This document shows positions 46,441 to 56,801 of a DNA stretch of 64,000 bases, in pieces; position 1 is the first letter of the stretch, and each line of letters opens with the position of its first letter. Made by a program: the position numbers and the translations under genes. The notes beneath the pieces are model-generated. The model was not told the DNA's origin. It saw nothing but the letters and a program-made list of their open reading frames with translations, and did not search any database. The stretch is from the NCBI GenBank assembly GCA_013396525.1, contig VWYX01000279.1, forward strand, positions 458,310 to 522,309, in the 5' to 3' direction. The stretch is from Chaetorhynchus papuensis (Eukaryota; Chordata; Aves; Passeriformes; Rhipiduridae).

Positions 46441-46719
46441 TTTCAGCCTTGAAATGTGTATTAGAAGCATGAAGGTCTTCTTCAGCCCCTAATTTCCTGG
46501 AAAAGAGCAGATGACTACCCTCTCTGGGCATGGTATCAACAGCTGCAACTGGTGGCCTGGCCAGTCAATAACAGCCCAGCAAACTAAGTCTGATTAGCAC
46601 ATTTCTTTATCGGATATTTTAATCTACTAATGAAAAGATCATATCCTAAAACATTTTAAAAAGAAAAGAAAACTTAATGTATCATTGTTGAGATCTTAAT
46701 TCTTTCCCAAATCTACACT
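46441..46719. other. Non-coding spacer
   Basis: Unique AT-rich DNA; nothing recognised. Confidence 0.4.
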
Positions 46720-46960
46720 ATGCTCCAGTTAGACTTAGAGCAGTTTTACTTAATGAAGACATGAATTAAGAGGTGGAAAATAACATATTGTGCTGTATGT
46801 AAAATGAGGAAAATAATGCATAATGCCTCCCCTCATTTGCACGTATTACATTTACGATTGTCAAAAACAGGATTAACTATCTCTCTTGGGCTGTGCATTC
46901 CAAAATGCTTAATCTATTCTCCCCTTGATACAACAGATTAACTTCCATTCATACACAAGT
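46720..46960. promoter_or_regulatory. Candidate conserved non-coding element
   Basis: Unique repeat-free DNA with ATAATGCATAATGCCTCCCC, CATTTGCACGTATTACATTT, ACGATTGTC and AATGCTTAATC. ATGCAT/ATGCATAATG words recall POU and homeodomain sites. It is followed by an A-run at 46967-46980. Called from character only. Confidence 0.25.
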
Positions 46961-47340
46961 ATACTGGAAAAAAAAAAAAATCTAACTTGCTTCCCATCTC
47001 TCATTAATTTCCTACTACTTTCCATTAGCACCCCAAATCCCTGCGCATCTCATTAGTGGAAAAAAAATTCACACATATAAAATTTTGCATAATGAAATCC
47101 AAGTTCAGGGGTGGTGGTGGGGAAAGAAACCCTGCTAAGATCCAGAACACATGCAATAGTTAAATGCGTGTGATTACCCTTCAGATTCCTTGAGGGTCAG
47201 AAACACCCAGCACTAATTCCCTAAAGTTCTAAAAGGAGTGAAGGAAGAGCAGGGAAGGGTCTGGAGCAATAATTGTCAGTTGATGATCCTTCTCATCTTC
47301 TAGGCACTTGACTAATTGGGATTACTCTGTACCCCACTCA
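46961..47340. other. Non-coding spacer with A-run
   Basis: A run of about 14 A begins at 46967. The rest, including GGGGTGGTGGTGGGG near 47109, has no recognised feature. Confidence 0.45.
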
Positions 47341-47537
47341 GGAGGTGGTGAGGCCCTGGCACAGGTTGCCCAGAGAAGCTGTGGCTGCCCCTGGATCCCT
47401 GGAAGAGTTCAAGACCAGGTTGGATAGGGTCCTGAGCAACCTGGGATAGTGGAAGGTGTCCCTGCCCATGGCAGGGGGTTGAAACCAGGTGATATTAAAG
47501 TCCCTTCCAACCCAATTAATTGTGTGATTCTATTCTT
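47341..47537 (+). mobile_element. CR1 LINE 3' fragment
   Basis: Forward copy, well preserved: GGAGGTGGTGAGGCCCTGGC, ACAGGTTGCCCAGAGAAGCT, GTGGCTGCCCCTGGATCCCT, AGTGGAAGGTGTCCCTGCCC, CCTTCCAACCCAATTAATTG, TGTGATTCTATTCTT. It carries the CCCTGGATCCCTGGAAG variant also seen in reverse at 27532-27762, so both belong to the same subfamily. Confidence 0.95.
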
Positions 47538-48416
47538 CAAAGTTCCATGCTCCAGTTTCCTCATTCTGCCAATGGAAAGCTAGAAAAAAGAATTCCCGTC
47601 TGTGTTTTGGATACTTCAATCTACATTCCTTGATTGCCTCAAGAAATGCTCAAGAAGTCCATGACAATTTATCTGCTCATTCTTGAATCATTTGGGTTTC
47701 TCTGTGCAGCCTGCTAATTCAAAGATGAAAAATACCTGAAAGAGCTTTTTTGAAATCCATTGTGTGATCTACCGAATAATAGCCCTGGTTCTATTTTTTT
47801 GTTGTCATCAAGCGAACAGAGAGACAGTAGAGTAGCACTAAAAATAGATGATGTCATCCCACATTTTGGATCACCCAAGCTCTTTAACAAGGTTTAGATT
47901 TTCTCACCCAGTTTTAGGCACTTTACTGAGAGGCTTAATTCAGGGCTGTCGTCACCTTATCTTTCCTCTGTAGACATGGAAAAAGATCGATGTTCCCAGG
48001 GGTAATTCTGGACAGATTAGAGTAGGAATGTCTTTTGCTTCCCTAACTCTAGAAAATGTCTATTTGGGTCTTTTCTCCAGAGCTCAGACAGTTAAGGTAA
48101 GGTGAGATGAATAGGAGGATTAGCAAATAGGTCTTGACTATAATTTTGCTTTAAGTTACATTAAGATGCTTAAGAGTTTACACTGAGTCAAAATGGTACA
48201 AATTCAAGGCAACTTAGATAAGTTTAACCTGTTTTTATCCTGACACCAGCTTTTTTTTTTTTTTATTCCTGTTCTCTATACTCTGTTTTTAGCACAAGGA
48301 ACATAACTGCATTGGCTCAGAAAAGCACAGGTTTAACACAGGCTGCTGGGTTTCATTCTTCATAGCCATAATGTTTAACATGATTAAACCATCACCAAAA
48401 ATCATATGAGGAGAAA
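47538..48416. other. Non-coding DNA
   Basis: No gene or repeat. T-run of about 15 at 48250-48264. Confidence 0.45.
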
Positions 48417-48520
48417 CACAGAATTATAGAATGGTTTGGGTTGGAAGATACGTCAAAAACCATCTTGTTCCAGCCCCCTGCTATGGGCAGGGACACATTC
48501 CACCAGACCAGGCTGCTCAG
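48417..48520 (-). mobile_element. CR1 LINE 3' fragment
   Basis: The plus strand reads CACAGAATTATAGAATGGTT, TGGGTTGGAAGATACGTCAA, CCAGCCCCCTGCTATGGGCA and GGGACACATTCCACCAGACC, then stops after GGCTGCTC. About 100 bp. It is the last clear CR1 before a 5-kb CR1-free interval. Confidence 0.93.
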
Positions 48521-48789
48521 AGGAGTACAGTAAATGTAGACAGGTGTCTTATGGTCCTGTGGTCCCACTTACCTTAAAAAACATGACAAATTAGACTGAA
48601 AGCAAGTTAGTATAGTATAAAAATATGTTCTAATTATGCCTCTGTTAGAAAAAGTATTCACACTATGAAGTATTTATGCATTTTGAATATTTTTTCCATT
48701 TTTGTATTCCACCTTTTTTAACCACTGCAACTTTTTTTTTAATGTGAATAGGAACACTTTCAGAAAAAAAAATGCTTTAGAAGAATAAA
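48521..48789. other. AT-rich spacer
   Basis: T-rich and A-rich runs (48731-48740, 48761-48770); no gene or repeat. Confidence 0.45.
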
Positions 48790-48990
48790 TACATAAACAT
48801 CCATGAGTGTTCCAAATCAATCACGAGTATTTATGAAATATGTCAGGACCAGGGCTTTGTGGAATGCAGCTCACTGATATTAGCTGCATTGCCTTGTGAA
48901 AAAGCAATATTCACACTTCTGATTTATCTGATGATAATTCAAATTATCTCACTTTAACAGTGTCCTGATCTGTTAAAAAACTATGCAAAA
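48790..48990. promoter_or_regulatory. Candidate conserved non-coding element
   Basis: Unique sequence with AATCAATCACGAGTATTTAT, GGAATGCAGCTCACTGATAT, TAGCTGCATTGCC and GATGATAATTCAAATTATCT. The last is a near-palindrome (GATAATT-CA-AATTATC). No repeat. Low-confidence call. Confidence 0.28.
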
Positions 48991-49379
48991 ACATGAATCA
49001 AGTACCAGTTGTCCTGGTACAAAAGAACTTGATTTCATTTATGATACGGGAGATCAGAATCTTGCTTAATTTTAGAATTACATTGAAGTTTACATTATGT
49101 CATTGACCAGAACATCTCAGACCATCTGCAGGCACATATATTCTGCTAAATCTGGGAATGTGAAAGTTCTTAATTGTATGCAATTGTATAAAAACATGCT
49201 TATATTACATTAGAATGCATATGTGATGTTTTATTTATATACTATACACGTTTTGACTATCCAGTTTATTAAGCAAATAAAATAGTGCCTATGGTAGTGT
49301 AAATTTTTATAGCTGTGTTTTCTCACTCTGCAAACTAATTTCATACCCATATATCAGCAGCAACTTAACAGGACCCGAG
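48991..49379. other. AT-rich non-coding DNA
   Basis: Duplicated AATTGTAT words near 49172-49191; no gene or known repeat. Confidence 0.4.
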
Positions 49380-49990
49380 ACACAGAAACTATGAGTGGAC
49401 AAAAGACACCTTAAGAAGCTACAAACCAACAACCAGAAAAGCCTTTTAGCTGTAAGTCAGCAGACTTTTATGTCAAGCTTGGCTGACTAATTATTGCTTA
49501 TAATTTGCATTAGGATTAATTAACTAATTAGAGAGGAATGTCTGAAGGCAAAGTTATGGCTCTGCTTGTCAAGCTGAGGACTTTAATTATTCTGATATTT
49601 TTAATTATAATCAGCTGCTGAATGAGTATTACATTGTCAGCTACTATAGCTGGAGCTGCAGCGGGCCGGGGAGCTGAAGGAATTGTGGGTATTGTACCAC
49701 CACTTCACCTGGAACCACGGAAAGGTAATGCCAACTAGGCAAATATAATAGGAAAGCCTTCTGGCTTCAGTACTCATTAAAAGCCTGTGCACAGCACTAT
49801 GCAAACTGTGGCAGTTCAGGGTTATGCATGCTTTTATGAGTAAGAGAGCGACTTTTCCTCAGGAACATTCCCGAGCCTATTTTCTATTTTGTTTAAATAG
49901 ATGAGCCTTGATGAGCCGGAATTGTCTCTTGGTCCCCAGACACACATAGCTTGATGCATAATGCTTTGGTAAACTTAATGTACAAGGGAC
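49380..49990. promoter_or_regulatory. Candidate developmental enhancer / conserved element
   Basis: Dense homeodomain-type cores lie close together: GACTAATTATTGC, GATTAATTAACTAATTAGAG (49515-49534), CTTTAATTATTC and TTTTAATTATAATCAGCTGC, the last joined to an E-box CAGCTG at 49612-49617. A short GC-rich island follows (CTGCAGCGGGCCGGGGAGCT), then TTATGCATGC and GATGCATAATGC words. This mixture in repeat-free DNA is typical of ultraconserved developmental enhancers. No coding frame is present. The call rests on motif density, not on alignment. Confidence 0.4.
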
Positions 49991-50060
49991 AGTACAGAAA
50001 ACACAGCCCAGACCTGGTACAGATAAAAAAGCACTTCTTTCTACCCTCATGTCTCTGGTA
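49991..50060. other. Left flank of the inverted repeat
   Basis: GGTACAGATAAAAAAGCACT here weakly resembles the reverse complement of the right outer flank (GTACAGACAATTTAAGAGG), so the repeat may once have extended further. No target-site duplication is obvious. Confidence 0.35.
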
Positions 50061-50314
50061 TGATTTAGGTGGTTATTTAAAACATGCTGAACTATTATAG
50101 TTCAAGAGCAGAGAACATCAGTATCAAAGTTGGACCTAACCCAGGTGACAGGATTGCACCTTTCGGCATTTAAAGGCTTAAATTTCAGCAAAGAAACAAC
50201 CAGAGAAGTTGCGGTGAAGTCTGTTCCAGCCCTTAGTTAATCTATTCCGCCAAATTCCCATTTTTAAAACGTGAGTATTAAAACAGGGGCTGTGAGATTA
50301 TATCTGTTGAGGAT
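50061..50314 (+). repeat. Left arm of a long imperfect inverted repeat
   Basis: Pairs base by base with 50571-50823 on the opposite strand. Near-identical blocks include GGTTATTTAAAACATGCTGA, CCAGGTGACAGGAT, TTCAGCAAAGAAACAA, CCAGCCCTTAGTTAATCTAT, TTCCCATTTTTAAAA and GGGGCTGTGAGATT. By eye about 80-85% identity over 245 bases with only a few indels. The inner part is ordered like a MIR/CORE-SINE tail (CTTAATC..., CCTCAGTTTCCC..., CTGTAAAATGGGGATAAT), so the arm may contain an ancient SINE. Confidence 0.85.
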
Positions 50315-50570
50315 TTCGGGAACCCCAAACGTTCCTATTCCAATCACAGAGGATTTTCTGCAAGGAGGAGAAGCCCTATCCATTGCAGAACAGCATCGTT
50401 TCTGAGACACAACATATCTGATTTGTTTGCTAAGACTTCTGTGATATCTTGGCTTAAGGGCTTGATCTCACAACCCTGTCAGGAGTAAGTTTGTTCAGCA
50501 ATTTACTGAGGCCACTCCTCTCCTGAGTCTTTTGGTGATAACCATCACCACAGCATATGGACACTTCATT
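50315..50570. other. Spacer of the inverted repeat
   Basis: 256 bases separating the arms. It is unique, non-coding and does not pair with itself over any long stretch. Words include TTCGGGAACCCCAAACGTTC and GAGAAGCCCTATCCATTGCA. No transposase relic or promoter is recognisable. Confidence 0.5.
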
Positions 50571-50823
50571 ATCCTCAACAGATACAATCTCACAGCCCCT
50601 GCATCAATACTCCTATTTTAAAAATGGGAACTGGGGAATAGATTAACTAAGGGCTGGAGCAGATTTCACTAAAACTCCTCTGATTGTTTCTTTGCTGAAG
50701 TTTAAGCCCTGAAACATCAAAAGGTGCGATCCTGTCACCTGGTTTAGGTCCAATCTTGGATACTGATATTTTCAGCACTTGGATAATGATGGTTCAGCAT
50801 GTTTTAAATAACCTCTTAAATTG
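50571..50823 (-). repeat. Right arm of a long imperfect inverted repeat
   Basis: Reverse complement of the left arm. On the plus strand it runs ATCCTCAACAGATACAATCT, CACAGCCCCTGCATCAATAC, TAGATTAACTAAGGGCTGGA, GTTTCTTTGCTGAAGTTTAA, CCTGTCACCTGGTTTAGGTC and TTCAGCATGTTTTAAATAAC. Differences between arms are mostly transitions. A transcript crossing both arms could fold into a hairpin of about 245 base pairs. Confidence 0.85.
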
Positions 50824-53562
50824 TCTGTACTACTTCTAAAAATTTTGGTCTACCTAATGGTGATGCTTTCATATTCTTATTGACTAGATATATTTACAGG
50901 GCAGTCTAACCTGACTTTCTACTGCCAAGAGTAGAAGGAATCAGTATGGGACACTGGATGTTTTGGGATACAAATCATCCTATTTAAGGGATACAAATAT
51001 TATTTTTTCCTGTTTCTGCAAGTTTTAGTTACCAGGCTATTCAGTATCTTCTCTTGGATACCTGAGGAGGAGAGAACACAAAATCCGCTGAGTTATATAG
51101 TAAACAGATTAGAGGAAGGCTAACTCAGGCTGGTAGTTAGAGTGTTCAGCTGAGAAGGGGTCACAATTCTGAAAAACATCCTCCAGATGTGTGAGTCTGT
51201 TGCATTAGGCCTTCAGGGATTAGGAAGCCAACATAGTCCTGGAGACAGGACCTTGGATTACTTCACAGTTCCCTTAACTTAATATAGCAAAAGCAACACT
51301 TGAAGTTTCAGTGGAACTGAAATTTAAGTATGTTTAGGATTAGGCAGTTCTGAAAAATAAGCAGACTCTGTCATTGTCAAGGGATTAAGGACTTGTGGCC
51401 TGCAACCTAATTTAGCAAAAACTGAAGGTGAATGAGTCCCACATCAAATCTCTCTTTGCCAAGAGTTCTCAATGCCTTCTGTTTAACATGCAGAGAAATG
51501 AGTTCCCCAGAGCGCAGGGAGTCTCACTTAAGTTCCAAATATGATACAGATGTGTAGATGAGTCTCCACTGACTACAGAGGGACCCTGGGACAATTTCAT
51601 CCCAATCTGATGCAGTTTAGTTAGACGGGATGAACCTAGAGGCACATATAAACTCAATTAAGATTTGTTAAACAGTCAATTCTATTATTTTAACTGCTTG
51701 TCCTAATTAGTGGGGGTAGGATTCACCTGGCTTAACATTAACCACACATCCTACCTTCTCCTCACAGACAATGGAAAAATTTCCTTCTATATCTTCACTC
51801 ATTTCATACTACAGAAAATTCCTAAAAGAGCACAAAAGGATCACACTCCATATCTGTGAAGTGGACCAGGTAAAAAAAATAAATGTTCTAAATTTTTCAG
51901 TTAGGCGATAATTCGAGAGGTGCAAATGGCATGAAATAGAAAATTCCTGAAAGGAGAGATATATCAGTCTGCAGATGAGATTAGACAGACGCCTCCTAAG
52001 AAAGTTGAAGTTCAAGATCACAAATTAGGGGTGACTATACAAAATCTGTGTTAATTTGTGAATTGTGTTTTCAGGGATGTTCTGAACAAAAGCTTAATGA
52101 TGTAATTCTAAACTTTGGATGCAAAATATGTAGAATACAATGCTGAATCTCAAATGCAGATCTCCGAAGGTCCCATTATAAATGTTCATAAGATTAAAGT
52201 CTTGAATTGAAGTCTCAGAAAAGGATCTTCTAAGGCTTCCTAAATCCTAGAATAAATATTTATGGACAATATTCCTCAATTAAAAAATCTCTCAGGTTCC
52301 CATGTGTTTGTAGGACCTTGTCTTAAAAACCAGACGAACAAACAAACAAAAATAATAAAAACCAACCCCAGGAATTTCTTTGGATGGGCACAGAACATAA
52401 AGGTGAACAAAAGCTGCTGGACACGCCTCCTCTTTCTCACTCTATCTATTAAATAGCTTCAAATGAAAAGTAAAACAAAAAAATTCTTCCTGATCACTTT
52501 GTGACTGTAAAAAGAATGATCCCACAAACATTTGTCCATTTTAACTCTCCAGTGCACAAATTATCACTTCACAATCTTGTTTGACCCAGTATTGCTCTCA
52601 GTTCTTCCAGGGGGAATTTTTATTGAGAATAGCAGTTTTCCAACATTATGCAATTCCCAAAGTGAAGATAATTTGACTGTGCTGTTTTTTGTAACCCTGC
52701 ATGTTTAGGCAGGGATCTTGTGTGCCCCAGCAAAGAGGGAAGTAGAGGAGAGGGAAACCATGGAAGGTAGATTGCTGTGGGATCACGTATTTGTCCATTA
52801 GCTCATGCTAAGACAACAAAATTCAAGGTTTTTCACACTGTTTGAAAGCTTTGAGTAATCCCTATTAAAGAAAAATATTTGCTTATGGAGCCTTCTCCTC
52901 TATAATCATAAACAAACAAATGTACTAAAAAAATTTTAAAAAATCAAGATCAAAATTCATAATTACAGCAAATGTATAGCATTTCTATGTATTTTCTAAT
53001 TAAAAAAAGAAGATATTAGTGCCGTTTTTGGATCCATGCTCTTCTCTGAACACTGTGTAGGAGAACTGTGTGTGTGCACTCTGAAACAGCATATTTCTAT
53101 TTAAGAAATTAAGGGATAACATCATGCTGGCAAGATATTTACTCAGAGCATACCTCCAAAAAGCAGAATATGTTATAGTCCAAATGTATGCACATGTTTA
53201 AAAAGTTAATGTTTTAAGCTTTCTGCCTTCTAGCCAAGTATATCTAATCTAATTAATGCTTTCCAGCCAAACATGGCCAAAAGCAGGCCCAGAGTACTTT
53301 GACAACTCTTTAAAAGACACTGCTCACCTCAGGCCTTTCCTGCTCCTCAGTCTATCTGAAAATTTTGAATGTACCTTGCAAAATGAGACTTAGTTTTGTG
53401 AGTTTGTCACTGTTTAACTTCATAGTGCTACAAGTGAACTTAAAATGTCCAGACTTAATCTCTTCACTCATGCATGAATTGTCCTATACCAAGGTGAGCA
53501 AACAGAACATCAGGTATCCTGGCATGAGAGCAATCCAAAATATTTGGTGGCATTTCTACACT
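50824..53562. other. CR1-free non-coding DNA, 2.7 kb
   Basis: No gene. At about 51125-51200 GGCTGGTAGTTAGAGTGTTC, AGCTGAGAAGGGG recalls a tRNA-derived SINE head, the third weak example in the window. From 52890 to 53010 the DNA is AT-rich (AAAAAAATTTTAAAAAATCA). The rest is unique and unremarkable. Confidence 0.4.
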
Positions 53563-53656
53563 GGTTTAGTGGAAGGTGTTGCTGCCCATGGCAGGGGATT
53601 GGAACCAGGTGACCTTTGAGGTGCCTTGCAAGCCAGACTATTCTGCAGTTCTATGA
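53563..53656 (+). mobile_element. CR1 LINE terminal fragment
   Basis: TTAGTGGAAGGTGTTGCTGC, CCATGGCAGGGGATTGGAAC, CAGGTGACCTTTGAGGTGCC, GCCAGACTATTCTGCAGTTC, TATG is a CR1 3' UTR in forward orientation. About 95 bp; the terminal octamers are partly decayed. Confidence 0.9.
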
Positions 53657-54066
53657 AAACCTCAAAGGTCCACACCAGCCAGTCCTTGAAAACATTTCTG
53701 TTCTGGGTTTGAAAACATTATTATGAAATAATAAAAACCAGAGATGAAGTGTGGGCATTCCTGACTTGGAAAAGAAAATGAAGAAACACTTGGAAAAAGT
53801 GAAATTCACCTAATCTACTTAAGTAATTCACCCTTTCAGATGTCATTTTATGATGGTGGGTAGCACACCAAGAGTTCCAGTAGACTACACAGATTGAGTT
53901 CCAACAGACTACACACTACTACACAGCCCATGTAGCACTATCTATGCTGCAAACACATGAAGCTCTTTGGGGCAGGTCCCCTCTTTACCCACTGAGAACT
54001 AACTTTTAGTTGGTTCTAAAAGGTGAGGTGAAGTAAATGACTTGTCACGTGCTCCTTAAATGCACA
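53657..54066. other. Spacer with a short tandem duplication
   Basis: At 53872-53919 a 24-base unit starting GAGTTCCA and containing AGACTACACA is present twice in direct tandem, differing at a few positions. The rest is unremarkable. Confidence 0.5.
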
Positions 54067-54541
54067 CGGAATCACAGAAGGGTTTGAAGGGGCCCCAGAG
54101 GGGTCATCTGGTCCCACCTCCCTGCTCAAGCAGGGTCATCCCAAAGCACAGGGCACAGGATTGTGTCCAGATAGCTCTGGAATATCTCCAGTGAGGGAGA
54201 CTCCACACCCTCTCTGGGTAGTCTGTTCAGTGCTCAGTCACTGCACAGGACAGAAGTTCCGCCTCCTGGCCAGGTGGAACTTGCTGGGATCAGTCCCTGC
54301 CCGTTCCTCTGATGTCATTTTCATGGTGCAGAGCCTGGGCCCTGCCCTGAGCCCTCCCTGCAGCCAGGGACACACAGGGCTGAGGGCCCCTCTCAGTTGT
54401 CTTCTCTCGAGGCTGAACAGCCCCAGCTCCCTCAGCCTTTCCTCATAGGAGAGATGTCCCAGCCCTTTCATCATCTTTGTAGCCTCTGCTGAAGCCACTC
54501 CAGGAGCTCCATGTCTCTCCTGTACTTGGGAGCTCAGAGCT
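54067..54541 (-). mobile_element. CR1 LINE 3' fragment, fourth subtype (about 475 bp)
   Basis: The minus-strand frame (54498 to 54238) reads AEATKMMKGLGHLSYEERLR then ELGLFSLERRQLRG, the CR1 ORF2 C-terminal signature; further codons are frameshifted. The plus strand begins CACGGAATCACAGAAGGGTT with GGGTCATCTGGTCCCACCTC, CCTGCTCAAGCAGGGTCATC and CTCCAGTGAGGGAGACTCCA. These mark the CR1 type with the CTGCTCAAGCAGGGTCA 3' UTR. GC-richer than the surrounding DNA. Confidence 0.95.
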
Positions 54542-55113
54542 CACTCAAAAGAAACTTGTTTTTTCCTTCCCTGAGCTTCTCAGAAACATAAAACATCAAT
54601 ACAGAAAAAGTACAGGCATCATAGTTCTTCAGCTACAAAGAAAAACATTATTTGGTAGTTTGAAATTTGTTATATTGACTTTTTCCATAGCTTTGGGAAA
54701 TAAAAGCTTAATATTTAGTTAACAGAAATGAAATACTTTGTAGACTTACTTCCAGAAGGACTTAGGGGCAAGAGAAGTCACTTTTTCTATTGTCACTTTT
54801 TGTGATCCATACTGGACTATAGAGAAAAAAAAATCCCTTTCATTCTAAGGAAGATAAACTAATTGTTTTCAGTGTTTTCTGATGTGTTGAGGGGAGAGGG
54901 GAGGAGATGAAAGGGGAGGAGCTATTGATCTCTATAGTTTCACCTTTTCTTCATCTGTGAAACAAGTTTACATAAATCTGGAAATGTATATACTAGGTGA
55001 ATAAGGTAACGATCACCAACCAGAGATGATTTCTGCCCAGGACCAAAAAAAATTTTATGGATTCATTCTGGAATCATCAGGGACTTGTTGCCTTGCTGCA
55101 TTTGATCTTTGGA
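54542..55113. other. Non-coding DNA with a G/A-rich tract
   Basis: At 54888-54922 the sequence GAGGGGAGAGGGGAGGAGAT, GAAAGGGGAGGAGC is almost all purine with several GGGG runs and could form a G-quadruplex. No gene. Confidence 0.5.
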
Positions 55114-55171
55114 TTCAATGATGCAGGTGGATTCCTTCCAAGTCAGGGTATTTCCTAATTCTGTGATTCTA
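55114..55171 (+). mobile_element. CR1 LINE terminal fragment (weak)
   Basis: TCAATGATGCAGGTGGATTC, CTTCCAAGTCAGGGTATTTC, CTAATTCTGTGATTCT matches the CR1 end ATGATCCTTGTGGGTCCCTT, CCAACTCAGGATATTC, TATGATTCTGTGATTCT with moderate divergence. Confidence 0.65.
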
Positions 55172-56301
55172 CACAATTTGGGTTAACGTTGGTCAATCTT
55201 GGGATGCATGTGCTGTCCAACATGAATTTCAGAATGCAAATTTTTGAATTCTTATGAGAGTATTATTTGCCAAGAGGTGTTCTATACTTCTGAACAAGTA
55301 AATAACAAATCACGTCAGGAATATTGTCCATGAATTCGCTGAGGAAGAGAGGGAGGATAGGAAGAAAAAACACCAGGGAAGAGATCAGAAGATAATTGCA
55401 AGCACAGTCTCAACCAAACAAAACAAATTCTTGGAGTCAGAAAATCTTTCATAAAACCTTTCTCCTTCATCAACACTCCCTGATTTAAGGATCGATTTAA
55501 CATTTTTATAAATCACAACTTCAAAATTAGTATTTTTCTTTAGCTGTTAGTATCTATTCTGAGGCTTTTTTTTGTCATCCAAAATTGTGCTTGACTATGT
55601 GAAATCAATAAGAAAAACAAAATTATTAATGGATATTATTACTTTTCATTCTTGCTTCCTATTTGATCAGCAAATGTCTAAAATGAGAGGGGAAGCAGTT
55701 GTTAGGACCATTGTGTCAGTCCCTACAGATTCCAGGCAGGAATCAGCTTTTCTTTTCCTTCTTATTTTGAATGCACAATATTTAGTCTTCCTCCATTTGT
55801 TTTGGTTTAAACAAGATGTAGAAGTAAGAAATATTTTTCTGTCCATAATCAGACAAATATGCAGAAATCTATGTGATTGTCAATGCTCCATAGAACAACT
55901 TCATCTTTTAATTGGTGTTTTCCATCTTTTTTTTACTTTTCTAACTAGCTGTGTTTTAGGTGAAGCAGTTCTTCACTGCACTGATAGCACTCTATTACTT
56001 TAATCCACTGACTACCACAGCACTCTGATATCTGTGGCTGTAATGGATCTTAAAATTTCCTAGGAAGTTTAAAAAGCTGTAAAACATTATTTAATAAATT
56101 AAAAAGTCATATGGATCTATTTTGAATTGAATTCAACTGCATTTTATTCTGACAAAATTAAATTATTTGGCTTTGAATCCAACAATTGACACATTTTTAA
56201 TATTTTTTCCACATTTTCAAGAAGAATAAAATAAAATTTAAAAAACTATCTCAATAAGAACACAAGGAAGAGACATCTCTATTAGGGAAAAAGAAAATTG
56301 T
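55172..56301. other. AT-rich non-coding DNA with a 143-codon chance frame
   Basis: The plus frame 55572-56003 is rich in Leu, Phe and Ile because of the T-rich DNA. It shows no conserved motif, and neither exon borders nor a CpG-containing start region. I do not call it a gene. Strongly AT-rich from 56050 to 56300. Confidence 0.5.
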
Positions 56302-56524
56302 GGAATTATAAAATCACAGAATTGTTTGTGTTGAAAGGGATCTTAAAGTTCATTCAGTTCCAGGCCTCCTGCCACGGGCAGGGACACCTTCCACTATCCC
56401 AGGTTGCTCCAAGCTCCGTCCAACCTGACTTTGGACATTTCCAGGAGTGGGGCAGCCACAGCTTCTCTGGGCAACCTGTGCCAGGGTCTCTCCACCCTTA
56501 CAGGGACAAATTTCTCCCTAACTG
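56302..56524 (-). mobile_element. CR1 LINE 3' fragment
   Basis: The plus strand reads GGAATTATAAAATCACAGAA, GCCACGGGCAGGGACACCTT, CCACTATCCCAGGTTGCTCC, GCAGCCACAGCTTCTCTGGG and CAACCTGTGCCAGGGTCTCT. About 220 bp, octamers decayed. Confidence 0.94.
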
Positions 56525-56738
56525 TACAAGTGAAGCTTTCATGTATCTTTAAAAAAGATGGCTAAATATTTTTCATTCTGCAAAGAAAGAACTCAGTAAA
56601 ATCAAGAGGACTTTGAGAATCTCAGTATCTGATTTTTTAGTTTATATCGATTTTATGAGTGAAAGGACCTCATCTTACCAAATGAAGGAAACTGCAGAAT
56701 TGTTCAATGAACATTCCTTGATCTATTTCATGGTAATT
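56525..56738. other. Short spacer
   Basis: Unique AT-rich sequence between two CR1 pieces. Confidence 0.45.
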
Positions 56739-56801
56739 TCATAGAATCGAAGAATTGTTAAGGTTGGACGGGACCTCCATGATCATCAAGTCCAACCTTT
56801 G
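56739..56801 (-). mobile_element. CR1 LINE short terminal fragment
   Basis: The plus strand TCATAGAATCGAAGAATTGT, TAAGGTTGGACGGGACCTCC, ATGATCATCAAGTCCAACCT is a CR1 3' terminus of the subtype with ATCATCAAGTCCAACC. About 60 bp. Confidence 0.88.

Noticed and set aside
55572..56003. 143-codon hydrophobic plus-strand frame
   Set aside because: Leu/Phe/Ile content follows from T-rich DNA. No family resemblance, and the surroundings are stop-dense AT-rich DNA.
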